Shown: positions 8,398-15,737 of the stretch, in pieces
Layout: each line of letters begins with the position of its first letter
How positions within the stretch are numbered: the first letter of the stretch is position 1
DNA from: Bradyrhizobium zhengyangense
GTDB lineage: Bacteria; Pseudomonadota; Alphaproteobacteria; Rhizobiales; Xanthobacteraceae
Direction of reading: 5' to 3'
Length of the DNA: 64,000 nt
Assembly: GCF_022012435.1 (NCBI RefSeq)
Contig: NZ_JAKLUA010000005.1
Span: 248,001-312,000, forward strand
Position numbers and translations under genes: made by a program
Notes under the pieces: generated by a model
Database searches by the model: none
What the model saw: only the letters and a program-made list of their open reading frames with translations
What the model was told of the DNA's origin: nothing

Positions 8398-9681
8398 ATG
8401 ACCGACCGACGTCCCCTGCTCCGCGCGCTCTATGATGCTGCCGTTGCCGCCGCCCATCCGAACACGATCCTGGCGCCTCATTTGCGTGCCGCGCCGAAGG
8501 GGCGCGTGATCTGCCTCGCCGCCGGCAAAGGCGCCGCCGCGATGGCTGCGGCCGCGGAGCGGCACTATCTCGACATGCTCAAGCTCGCGCCGGAACGCCT
8601 CGTCGGCATCGCCACGACACGCCACGGCTACGGCGTGCCGACGCGCCGGATCCGCGTGGTCGAGGCCGGTCATCCCGTACCCGACGAAGCCGGCCTGAAA
8701 GGCGCGGCCGATACGCTCGCGCTGGCCGGCGAGGCCGGCCCCGACGATCTGTTGCTGGTGCTGCTCACCGGCGGCGGTTCGGCGAACTGGATCGCGCCGG
8801 CGGACGGCATCAGCTTTGCGCAGAAGCAGGCGGTCAACAAGGCGCTGCTGCGCTCGGGCGCACCGATCGGCGAGATGAATGTCGTGCGCAAGCATCTGTC
8901 GCGCATCAAGGGCGGACGCCTGGCGCGCGCCGGCCGGAACGCCGCCGAGATCGTGACGCTCGCGATCTCCGACGTGCCTCATGACGATCCCTCCGCGATC
9001 GCCTCTGGTCCCACCGTGCCTGACACAACCACGCTTGCGGATGCGCGCGCGATCGTCGCGAAGTACAAGCTCACCATCGACGATGCCGTAGCCCGCGCGC
9101 TCGACGATCCCGCCAATGAAAGCGCCAAGCCCGGCGATGCGGCCTTCGCGCGGGCCTCGTTCGAGCTGATCGCACGTCCGAAGCAATCGCTGGACGCCGC
9201 GGTGAAGCTGGCAAAAGACGCCGGCTACGAGACCATCGACCTCGGCGCCGATCTCGAGGGCGAAGCGCGCGAGGTCGCGGCCGATCACGCCAGGCTCGCG
9301 CTTGCCGCCCGCGCGCAAGGCAAGCGCGTCGCCATTCTCTCCGGCGGCGAGCTCACGGTGACCGTGCGCGGCAATGGGCGCGGCGGCCCCAACCAGGAAT
9401 ACGCGCTGGCGCTCGCCTCCCTGTTGAAGGACACACCCGACATCGCCGCGCTTGCCGGCGACACCGACGGCGCCGACGGCGGCGCCGGCCATCCCACCGA
9501 TCCCGCCGGCGCACTGATCGATGCCGCGACCTTCGCGAGGATGAAGGCGCAAGGGCTTCAGCCGCAGGCCTATCTGGACAACAACGACGCGACGACCTTC
9601 TTCGAAGCGACGGGCGATCTGCTCCAGCCGGGTCCGACGCTGACCAACGTGAATGACATCAGGGTGATCTTGGTGGATTGA
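8398..9681 (+). CDS. Glycerate 2-kinase, MOFRL/DUF4147 family (TtuD-like)
   Basis: Predicted cytoplasmic glycerate kinase of the class sometimes annotated as hydroxypyruvate reductase TtuD, 427 residues. The N-terminal DUF4147 domain shows the AAGKGAAAMA, GHPVPDEAG and LLTGGGSANW motifs, then NVVRKHLSRIKGGRLA, all typical of the family. The C-terminal MOFRL domain carries LSGGELTVTVRGNGRGGPNQEYAL and the acidic AGDTDGADGGAG motif. It would phosphorylate D-glycerate made from glyoxylate, hydroxypyruvate or tartrate breakdown. The gene stands alone between a terminator and a convergent MarR gene, with no glyoxylate genes beside it. Family is clear; the kinase call rests on knowledge of homologues. 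Confidence 0.9.
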   Translation: MTDRRPLLRALYDAAVAAAHPNTILAPHLRAAPKGRVICLAAGKGAAAMAAAAERHYLDMLKLAPERLVGIATTRHGYGVPTRRIRVVEAGHPVPDEAGLKGAADTLALAGEAGPDDLLLVLLTGGGSANWIAPADGISFAQKQAVNKALLRSGAPIGEMNVVRKHLSRIKGGRLARAGRNAAEIVTLAISDVPHDDPSAIASGPTVPDTTTLADARAIVAKYKLTIDDAVARALDDPANESAKPGDAAFARASFELIARPKQSLDAAVKLAKDAGYETIDLGADLEGEAREVAADHARLALAARAQGKRVAILSGGELTVTVRGNGRGGPNQEYALALASLLKDTPDIAALAGDTDGADGGAGHPTDPAGALIDAATFARMKAQGLQPQAYLDNNDATTFFEATGDLLQPGPTLTNVNDIRVILVD

Positions 9682-9726
9682 GGAGGCTGCTCCTGCAGCG
9701 TCATTGCGGGCGGTGATAGTCGGGCC

Positions 9727-10260
9727 TCAAAACTCGTTCGCGATCTTCGAGAGCATCTCGATCAGGGCTTCGCGGTTGGCCTGCCCTAGCAGCTCGTTCA
9801 GCCGCGACTCGTGCTTGGTGGCGACCAGCTTTTTCGCCCTCGAAAGCACGGCCTTGCCCTTGTCGGTCAGGACCAGGATGTGGGAGCGGCGGTCATTGGT
9901 GGAGCGGATCCGGGCGCAGAGGTCACGGCTCTCGAGATTGTCGAGCAGGGCGACGAAGTTCGGCCGGAGGATGCCGAGGGTGGAGGCGATCTCGGTCTGG
10001 TTGCGGCCCGGGTTCTTCTCGACCAGCAGCAGCACGGAGAACTGCGCCGGCGTCAGCTGGAGCGAGGCCATGCAGCGCAGGAAGTTCTCGAACACCTTGA
10101 GCTGCGCCCGCTTCAATACGTAGCCGAGCTGCTCGGAGAGCTCCCCGAGCTGGAGGGCTTCGGCAGAACCCTGACCATGGCCCTCGGGCGCGTCCTTGCG
10201 GCCCTTGGTCGCGTCACCAGCCTTTTCGGAGGACTTTTCAGCGGTTTTTGAAACGGTCAT
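9727..10260 (-). CDS. MarR-family transcriptional regulator
   Basis: Winged-helix regulator of 177 residues. A charged, disordered leader of about 35 residues precedes the MarR fold. The DNA-binding part reads ASLQLTPAQFSVLLLVEKNP, NQTEIASTLGILRPNFVALL, then DRRSHILVLTDKGKAVL, which matches the MarR helix-turn-helix and wing (conserved D-R-R in the wing). It is divergent from a Liv-type transporter operon with 179 bases between the two starts, and a ten-base inverted repeat lies in that gap. This arrangement, common for aromatic-acid responsive MarR proteins of rhizobia and Rhodopseudomonas, suggests it represses the importer until a ligand binds. The ligand is unknown. Confidence 0.88.
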   Translation of the reverse strand: MTVSKTAEKSSEKAGDATKGRKDAPEGHGQGSAEALQLGELSEQLGYVLKRAQLKVFENFLRCMASLQLTPAQFSVLLLVEKNPGRNQTEIASTLGILRPNFVALLDNLESRDLCARIRSTNDRRSHILVLTDKGKAVLSRAKKLVATKHESRLNELLGQANREALIEMLSKIANEF

Positions 10261-10319
10261 CGCCTCGTGCTCGCAATCCCGCTAAATTCGGGACGGGTCG
10301 TTCGCCCACCCTTGATGTT

Positions 10320-10353
10320 ATATTTGATAATTGTTATGGACTATATCAAATAT
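10320..10353. promoter_or_regulatory. Candidate MarR operator between marR and livH2
   Basis: Ten-base inverted repeat ATATTTGATA and TATCAAATAT, separated by 14 bases, in an AT-rich stretch of an otherwise G/C-rich region. It is 59 bases upstream of the MarR start and 86 bases upstream of the transporter start. An interrupted palindrome in the shared promoter region of a MarR gene and its divergent neighbour is the usual place for its operator. The assignment is inferred from symmetry and position only. Confidence 0.55.
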
Positions 10354-10439
10354 CGTCAGCGTATTTCAATGGCTGTGAGGGGACCGTCCACCGCAATTGC
10401 GGAGACCGGTCCCTAATCTTCAAGGGGGAGCGTCCGGTT

Positions 10440-11480
10440 TTGAACACCACCATCATGCTGTTCCTGCTGCAGGACGGCATCACCAATGGCGCGATCTATG
10501 CGCTGCTCGGCCTGGCGCTGGTGCTGGTGTTCGCCGTCACCCGCGTCATCCTCATACCCCAGGGCGAATTCGTCACCTATGGCGCGCTGACTTATGCCTC
10601 GCTGGCCTCGGGCCAGATGCCGGGCACGGCCAAGCTGGCCCTGGCAATGGGCGTCACCGCCTGCGCCTTCGACCTGTTCGTGGCCCGCAAGGCGCTGCAT
10701 GGCCGGCTGATCCTGCGCAGCGTCGTCGCCAATGTGGTGCTGCCGGCCATCGTGCTTGCGCTGACGATCTACTTTGCTGCCCAGAAGCCGTCGGTCGCGG
10801 TCTGCATCGCGCTGTCGCTGGTGATCGTCGCGATGATCGGCCTTTATCTCTACCGCATCGCATTCCAGCCGCTGGCACACACCTCGGTGCTGGTGCTGCT
10901 GATCGCCTCCGTCGGCACGCATCTGGCACTCCAAGGCCTGGGCCTGTTGTTCTTCGGCGCCGAGGGCCAGCGCGGACCGGCGGTTCTGTCGGGCGCCTTC
11001 ACCGCGGGCTCGCTGCGTTTCACCGGCCAGAGCCTCACGGTCTACGGCATCACCATCGCCTTCATTGTCGGTCTCTGGCTGTTCTTCGGCCTGACGCTGT
11101 ACGGCAAAGCGTTGCGTGCCACCGCCGTCAACCGCCTGGGAGCCCGGCTCGCCGGCATCCGCACCACGCTGTCGGGGCAGATCGCTTTCCTGCTCGCCTC
11201 CGTCATCGGCGCGCTGTCGGGCATCATGATCGTGCCGATCACGACGCTCTATTACGACTCCGGCTTCCTGATCGGCCTGAAGGGATTTGTCGCCGCCATC
11301 ATCGGCGGCCTCGTCAGCTATCCGCTCACGGCGGCCGCGGCCCTGTTCGTCGGCATCGTCGAGGCGTTCTCATCCTTCTATGCCTCCAACTACAAGGAGG
11401 TGATCGTGTTCATGCTCCTGATCCCCGTGCTGCTGTTGCGCTCGCTCGCCGCGCCCGCCGTCGAAGAAGAGAAGGACTGA
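10440..11480 (+). CDS. livH: Liv-type ABC transporter permease LivH, second locus
   Basis: Inner-membrane permease of 346 residues. TTG 10440 is chosen because AAGGGGGAG ends nine bases before it; an in-frame ATG lies at 10455. The opening LLQDGITNGAIYALLGLALV and VILIPQGEFVTYGA is the LivH pattern (P-Q-G-E-F in place of F-A-Q-G-E). The C-terminal loop GLKGFVAAIIGGLVSYPLTA is the ATPase-contact region. It is about 50 residues longer than the livH of the first locus because of an extra hydrophobic stretch near residues 60-130. It heads a three-gene operon under probable MarR control. Confidence 0.9.
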   Translation: MNTTIMLFLLQDGITNGAIYALLGLALVLVFAVTRVILIPQGEFVTYGALTYASLASGQMPGTAKLALAMGVTACAFDLFVARKALHGRLILRSVVANVVLPAIVLALTIYFAAQKPSVAVCIALSLVIVAMIGLYLYRIAFQPLAHTSVLVLLIASVGTHLALQGLGLLFFGAEGQRGPAVLSGAFTAGSLRFTGQSLTVYGITIAFIVGLWLFFGLTLYGKALRATAVNRLGARLAGIRTTLSGQIAFLLASVIGALSGIMIVPITTLYYDSGFLIGLKGFVAAIIGGLVSYPLTAAAALFVGIVEAFSSFYASNYKEVIVFMLLIPVLLLRSLAAPAVEEEKD

Positions 11481-11487
11481 GGCGAAG

Positions 11488-13257
11488 ATGCAGAGCCGGC
11501 TTCCCATTCTTGTCTTCGCACTTGTCATGGCGGCGATCCCGTTCATTCCGGGCATGCCACCGTTCTGGATCGTGCTGCTCGACAATATCGGCCTTTCTGC
11601 GCTGGTCGCGATGGGCCTCGTGCTGCTGACCGGCGTCGGCGGCCTCACCTCGTTCGGCCAGGCCGCCTTTGTCGGCTTCGGCGCCTACACCACGGCGCTG
11701 CTGACGACGGCCTACGGCCTGTCGCCCTGGCTGACCTTGCCGCTGTCGCTGCTGATCAGCGGCCTGTTGGCGGTGCTGCTCGGCCTCGTCACGGTCCGCC
11801 TCTCCGGCCATTATCTGCCGCTCGGCACGCTGGCCTGGGGCCTCGGCCTGTTCTACCTGTTCAGCAAGCTGGAGTTCCTGGGGCGCAACGACGGCATCTC
11901 GGCGATCCCGCCGCTGTCGATCGGCTCGTTCAAGATGCTCTCACCGGGCTCGATCTATTTTGCGATCTGGGTCGCGGTGACCCTCTCGGCGCTGCTGACG
12001 ATGAACCTGCTGGATTCCCGCACCGGCCGCGCCATCCGTGCGCTGCGGCGCGGCCATGTCGCCGCCGAGGCCTTTGGCGTGCACACGCCGCGCGCCAAGC
12101 TGCTGGTCTTCATCCACGCCGCCGTGCTCGCCGGCCTCTCCGGCTGGCTCTATGCCCATCTGCAGCGCGCGGTGAACCCGACGCCGTTCGGGGCGCAGGC
12201 CGGCATCGAATATCTCTTCATCGCGGTGGTCGGCGGTGCCGGCTATGTCTGGGGCGGCGTGCTGGGCGCGGCGATCGTGGTGATCCTGAAGGAGGTGCTG
12301 CAGAGCTATCTGCCGCTGATCGTGCCCGGCTCCGGCCAGGTCGAGACCATCGTGTTCGGCATCATGCTGGTGGCGCTGCTCCAGCTTGCGCCCGGCGGCG
12401 TCTGGCCCTGGCTGATGTCGTTCCTGCCCGAAAGGTCCGGCGGAAGGAAGCCCGATACCTCACTGAAGCTGGAGCAGCGTCCGCGCGCGTCCGGCCAGTC
12501 CAGCATCCTGCTCCAGGTCGAAAAAGCGCGAAAGCAGTTCGGCGGCGTCGTTGCGGTCAACAACGTCTCCTTCGACGTCCAGGCCCGCGAGATCGTCGCG
12601 CTGATCGGACCGAACGGTGCCGGCAAGAGCACCACTTTCAACCTGATCACCGGCGTGCTGTCGGCGACGTCAGGGTCGATCTCGGTGCTCGGCAGGAAGG
12701 TCGATCGCGCGCCGCCGCAGGAGATCGTCAAGCTCGGCATCAGCAGGACTTTCCAGCACGTCAAGCTGGTGCCCGATATGACCGTGCTGGAGAATGTCGC
12801 GATCGGCGCCCATCTGCGCGGCCACTCGGGACCCCTTTCTTCGATGCTGCGGCTCGACCGCGCCGATGAAGCCAAGCTGCTCGCCGAGGCCGCCCGCCAG
12901 ATCGAACGCGTCGGCCTCGCCGAGCAGATGCATCAGCTCGCAGGATCGCTGTCGCTGGGCCAGCAACGCATCGTCGAGATCGCGCGGGCATTGTGCGTCG
13001 ACCCGATGCTGCTGCTGCTCGACGAGCCAGCCGCGGGCCTGCGCCACATGGAGAAGCAGCAGCTCGCCAAGCTGCTGCGCGACTTGCGCGACGGCGGCAT
13101 GTCCGTGCTTCTGGTCGAGCACGACATGGGCTTTGTGATGAACCTCGCCGACCGTATCGTCGTGCTCGACTTCGGCACCAAGATCGCCGAAGGCACGCCC
13201 GCCACGATCAAGACCAATCCCGAAGTGATCAAGGCCTATCTCGGAGTGGCGGCATGA
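11488..13257 (+). CDS. LivM permease fused to LivG ATPase
   Basis: Single 589-residue protein joining two transporter parts. Residues 1 to about 315 are a LivM permease (LTGVGGLTSFGQAAFVGFGA, then RTGRAIRALRRGHVAAEAFG and VVGGAGYVWGGVLGAA). A polar linker of about 25 residues (roughly 316-340) leads to a LivG ATPase with Walker A GPNGAGKST at 374-382, signature LSLGQQRIVEIARAL, Walker B LLLLDEPAAGLRH and the C-terminal EVIKAYLG. Fusions of this kind are known in Liv-type systems. It starts seven bases after livH and overlaps livF by ATGA. The tether fixes one ATPase per LivM. Confidence 0.92.
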   Translation: MQSRLPILVFALVMAAIPFIPGMPPFWIVLLDNIGLSALVAMGLVLLTGVGGLTSFGQAAFVGFGAYTTALLTTAYGLSPWLTLPLSLLISGLLAVLLGLVTVRLSGHYLPLGTLAWGLGLFYLFSKLEFLGRNDGISAIPPLSIGSFKMLSPGSIYFAIWVAVTLSALLTMNLLDSRTGRAIRALRRGHVAAEAFGVHTPRAKLLVFIHAAVLAGLSGWLYAHLQRAVNPTPFGAQAGIEYLFIAVVGGAGYVWGGVLGAAIVVILKEVLQSYLPLIVPGSGQVETIVFGIMLVALLQLAPGGVWPWLMSFLPERSGGRKPDTSLKLEQRPRASGQSSILLQVEKARKQFGGVVAVNNVSFDVQAREIVALIGPNGAGKSTTFNLITGVLSATSGSISVLGRKVDRAPPQEIVKLGISRTFQHVKLVPDMTVLENVAIGAHLRGHSGPLSSMLRLDRADEAKLLAEAARQIERVGLAEQMHQLAGSLSLGQQRIVEIARALCVDPMLLLLDEPAAGLRHMEKQQLAKLLRDLRDGGMSVLLVEHDMGFVMNLADRIVVLDFGTKIAEGTPATIKTNPEVIKAYLGVAA

Positions 13258-13985
13258 GCGCGCTGTTGTCAGTCACCGACGCGCATGTCGCCTATGGCAA
13301 GGTCGAGGCCGTGCGCTCGGTCTCGCTCGAGGTCGGCGAGAACGAGATCGTCACCATCGTCGGCGCCAACGGCGCCGGCAAGACCACGCTGCTGTCGGCG
13401 ATCATGGGCATCCTGCCGCTGAAGGGCCGCGTCGCCTTCGCGGGACGGGACCTCGCCCGGCTCGACATCGAGGATCGCGTCGCGATGGGCCTCGGCCTCG
13501 TGCCTGAACATCGCGAATTGTTCGTCACCATGAATGTCGAGGACAATCTCGAGCTCGGCGCCTTCCGTATCGAGAAGAGCCGGGCCAAGGCCTCGATCGA
13601 GCGGATCTACACGCTGTTTCCGCGCCTCAAAGAGCGCCGCAAGCAGCTCGCCGGCACCCTGTCCGGGGGCGAGCAGCAGATGCTGGCGATGGGGCGCGCG
13701 CTGATGGGCGAACCGAAGCTGCTGATGCTGGACGAGCCGAGCCTCGGCCTTGCGCCGATCATCGTCGCCGACATTTTCCGCATCGTCACCGAGCTCAAGG
13801 CCAGCGGCGTCTCCGTGCTACTGGTGGAGCAGAACGCGCAGGCCGCGCTGAAGATCGCGGACCAGGCTTACGTGATGGAGCTCGGCGAGTTCGTCCTGAG
13901 CGGCAAGGCCAGCGACATCGCGGCGAACGAACGGGTGGCGGCAAGCTATCTCGGCTTCCAGCACGAAGGCGCGAGCGCGATCTAG
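13254..13985 (+). CDS. livF: Liv-type ABC transporter ATPase LivF, second locus
   Basis: ATPase of 243 residues that completes the second importer. It has Walker A GANGAGKTT, signature LSGGEQQMLAMGRAL, Walker B LLMLDEPSLGLAP and the ALKIADQAYVMELGEFVLSG C-terminal pattern of LivF. The ATG overlaps the stop of the LivM-LivG fusion. The frame stays open upstream, but that part runs over the fusion gene in another frame. No periplasmic binding protein follows, so this importer must use one encoded elsewhere. Confidence 0.92.
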   Translation: MSALLSVTDAHVAYGKVEAVRSVSLEVGENEIVTIVGANGAGKTTLLSAIMGILPLKGRVAFAGRDLARLDIEDRVAMGLGLVPEHRELFVTMNVEDNLELGAFRIEKSRAKASIERIYTLFPRLKERRKQLAGTLSGGEQQMLAMGRALMGEPKLLMLDEPSLGLAPIIVADIFRIVTELKASGVSVLLVEQNAQAALKIADQAYVMELGEFVLSGKASDIAANERVAASYLGFQHEGASAI

Positions 13986-13990
13986 GCTCT

Positions 13991-14045
13991 TTGTTTGAGC
14001 ATGATCTTTTCGGAAAAGCGCTTCACACTTTTCCGGATCATGCTC
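13991..14045. repeat. Palindromic intergenic repeat (family A, copy 1)
   Basis: A nearly perfect inverted repeat: GAGCATGATC plus TTTTCGGAAAA on the left pairs with TTTTCC-GGATCATGCTC on the right. Positions 13991-14020 match the reverse complement of 43843-43872 at 28 of 30 bases, so this is a dispersed element. It lies between two converging genes and covers the stop codon of dsbB; it may work as a bidirectional terminator or RNA-stabilising hairpin. Confidence 0.75.
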
Positions 14046-14580
14046 GCTGCGCCGTCCGCACGAAGCCCCAGGCGGCGATTGCGGACATCAGCAGCGAGAT
14101 CAGAACGTTGTAGCCGGCGAGCGAGAGGCCGAGGAAGCGCCACTGCACCTCGTCGCAGCGCACGACCTTGACGGTGTCGAGCCTGGACAAGAGATCGCCG
14201 GCACTGCCGAGATTGATGACCGGGCCCGAGCAATCGGTCGGTCCCTTCCAGAACCCCCATTCGACGCCCGAGTGATAGGTGCCCAGACCGGCATTGGCGA
14301 GCGTCGCCAGGGTGAGGACCGCGAGCCCTGCCAGCAGCCATGGCCGCGGCGCGCCGCTCCGTGCCGCAAGCGCGGTGAGCGCCCCGAGCGGGATCGCAAG
14401 ATAATAGGCATAGCGCTGCTCGAGGCAGAGCGGACAGGGCAGGATCTCCAGGACCAGCTGGAAGAACCAGGCGCCCGCGATCGTGGCTGCAGCGATCAGG
14501 GTGACGGCCAGCGAAGCAGTCAGCGCGGAGCCGCCGACGGCGGGGCGAAACGCAGGTATTGCGGCACTCTGGGTCGTCAC
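14038..14580 (-). CDS. dsbB: Disulfide bond formation protein B
   Basis: Inner-membrane quinone-linked oxidase that recharges DsbA, 180 residues. Four hydrophobic segments are visible, with the first redox pair CPLC in the first periplasmic loop (LEILPCPLCLEQRYAYYLAI, where the E-Q-R-x-x-Y part is the quinone-side signature). A second cysteine pair in the second loop (one in GPTDCSGP, one in VVRCDEVQ) fits the DsbB scheme. The stop codon lies within a dispersed palindrome. It is convergent with the preceding transporter operon and has no DsbA partner nearby. Confidence 0.88.
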   Translation of the reverse strand: MTTQSAAIPAFRPAVGGSALTASLAVTLIAAATIAGAWFFQLVLEILPCPLCLEQRYAYYLAIPLGALTALAARSGAPRPWLLAGLAVLTLATLANAGLGTYHSGVEWGFWKGPTDCSGPVINLGSAGDLLSRLDTVKVVRCDEVQWRFLGLSLAGYNVLISLLMSAIAAWGFVRTAQRA

Positions 14581-14741
14581 GGTGGCCTCTCCGGCTAGGG
14601 GCTTGGATTTAAGCCTCTAACCCCGGCCCAAGCGCCTGTCGAGAACGGCGGGGATCACTTTGGCGCGGGTTGACCCCGCCTTTCCCATGGCTATAGTCCG
14701 CCGGCTTCGCGACGCCCTCCTTCCGGAGGGGCCGACCGAGG

Positions 14742-14826
14742 GCCCCTGTGGCGGAACTGGTAGACGCGCTCGACTCAAAATCGAGTTCCGCAAGGAGTGC
14801 TGGTTCGATTCCGGCCAGGGGCACCA
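14742..14826 (+). tRNA. tRNA-Leu (anticodon CAA)
   Basis: Cloverleaf with acceptor stem GCCCCTG paired to CAGGGGC, D-arm around GGCGGAACTGGTAGACGCG, anticodon stem CTCGA/TCGAG with loop CTCAAAA (anticodon CAA), a long variable arm as expected for leucine (class II), and T-arm GGTTCGATTCC. The CCA end is encoded. Length is 85 bases. It marks the left edge of a cluster of unfamiliar genes. Confidence 0.95.
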
Positions 14827-14990
14827 TTCCTGAACAGATTTACGAACCGGGGTTTTCGGTTCGCCGTTCGGGCCGAGCGTTGCCCTGATATTGTCATTTG
14901 AGCCGATGCTGCGGATGGTGCGGTCGCGCGAGATGGCCGTTTGTTAGCTAGCACCGCCGCCGCGCGCTGATACAAGCCCTGCCTTTGCCG

Positions 14991-15707
14991 TCACTTCTTG
15001 AGGACGCCTGCAGTAGTTGCCGCCGTCTGAAGCGCGCTCGCGACGTCCTTGGCGATCGGGGCCAGCGGTGTTGCGATCAGGCCGGTGACCAGGAAGAAGA
15101 TCAGGTTCTCCTGCGAGTGTCCCCAGATTGACATGCCGGCGATTTCGCTCAGCACGACCGACGTCCCCATGGCGAGAGTCTTTGCGGCGTTGCGATATTT
15201 CTGATCGCCGCGCTCATAGGCTTCATCGATCACGGCCGTGAGCACGGATTCGAACTGCGCGAGAGCACCGGTGTTTTCGGCCGCGGCGGCCCCCCCGTCG
15301 GCCTTCTTCTGTGCCGCCGACAGCAACGCGCCGGCATCGACCGCCGCGACATTGGCGAGCGCCGCTGCATTGGCCGGCGACAAGCTGAGCTGAATGAGCG
15401 ATTTGGCCTTGGCCTTCTGGTCAGGCTTGGCCGCGCCGTTCAACCAGTCGCCTTTCAGGGTTCGCAGGATCGCGTGCTTGCCGAAGGGCGCCGCGTTCGA
15501 GGCGATCGCATCCAGGAATGGGGCGAGCCCGTCTTCGATGAAGCCGAACCCGAAATTGGACGGTCCGCCGCGAAACATCTTTGTCGTGTCGACCAATCCC
15601 ATGGACGCGCCACCGAGCGCGCCGATGGCTGTGACGAGATTCGCGAGATTCGACACGCTGCCGTTAAGCAGCGCTTGGATGACGCTCGTGGATGGGGTGA
15701 CGTCCAT
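14991..15707 (-). CDS. Hypothetical protein with two C-terminal hydrophobic segments
   Basis: Unrecognised protein of 238 residues. The N-terminal half is alanine- and glycine-rich with weakly hydrophobic helices (residues 20-40); no signal peptide is evident. Residues about 175-195 and 201-218 (the latter NLIFFLVTGLIATPLAPIAK) look like two membrane segments separated by a short polar turn. The C-terminus is a short amphipathic tail. It is the last gene of a minus-strand run, 30 bases after a peptidoglycan hydrolase gene. A small membrane protein beside a hydrolase lacking a signal peptide recalls holin-endolysin pairs, but no holin family motif was recognised, so this is only a hypothesis. 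Confidence 0.65.
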   Translation of the reverse strand: MDVTPSTSVIQALLNGSVSNLANLVTAIGALGGASMGLVDTTKMFRGGPSNFGFGFIEDGLAPFLDAIASNAAPFGKHAILRTLKGDWLNGAAKPDQKAKAKSLIQLSLSPANAAALANVAAVDAGALLSAAQKKADGGAAAAENTGALAQFESVLTAVIDEAYERGDQKYRNAAKTLAMGTSVVLSEIAGMSIWGHSQENLIFFLVTGLIATPLAPIAKDVASALQTAATTAGVLKK

Positions 15708-15737
15708 TTTTCTCTCCAGGTCGACGGGGACCCTGCA

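Noticed and set aside
14609..14827. 72-codon minus-strand frame over the tRNA-Leu
   Set aside because: It is the antisense of the tRNA and its flank; frames of this kind over tRNA-Leu are a frequent annotation artefact.
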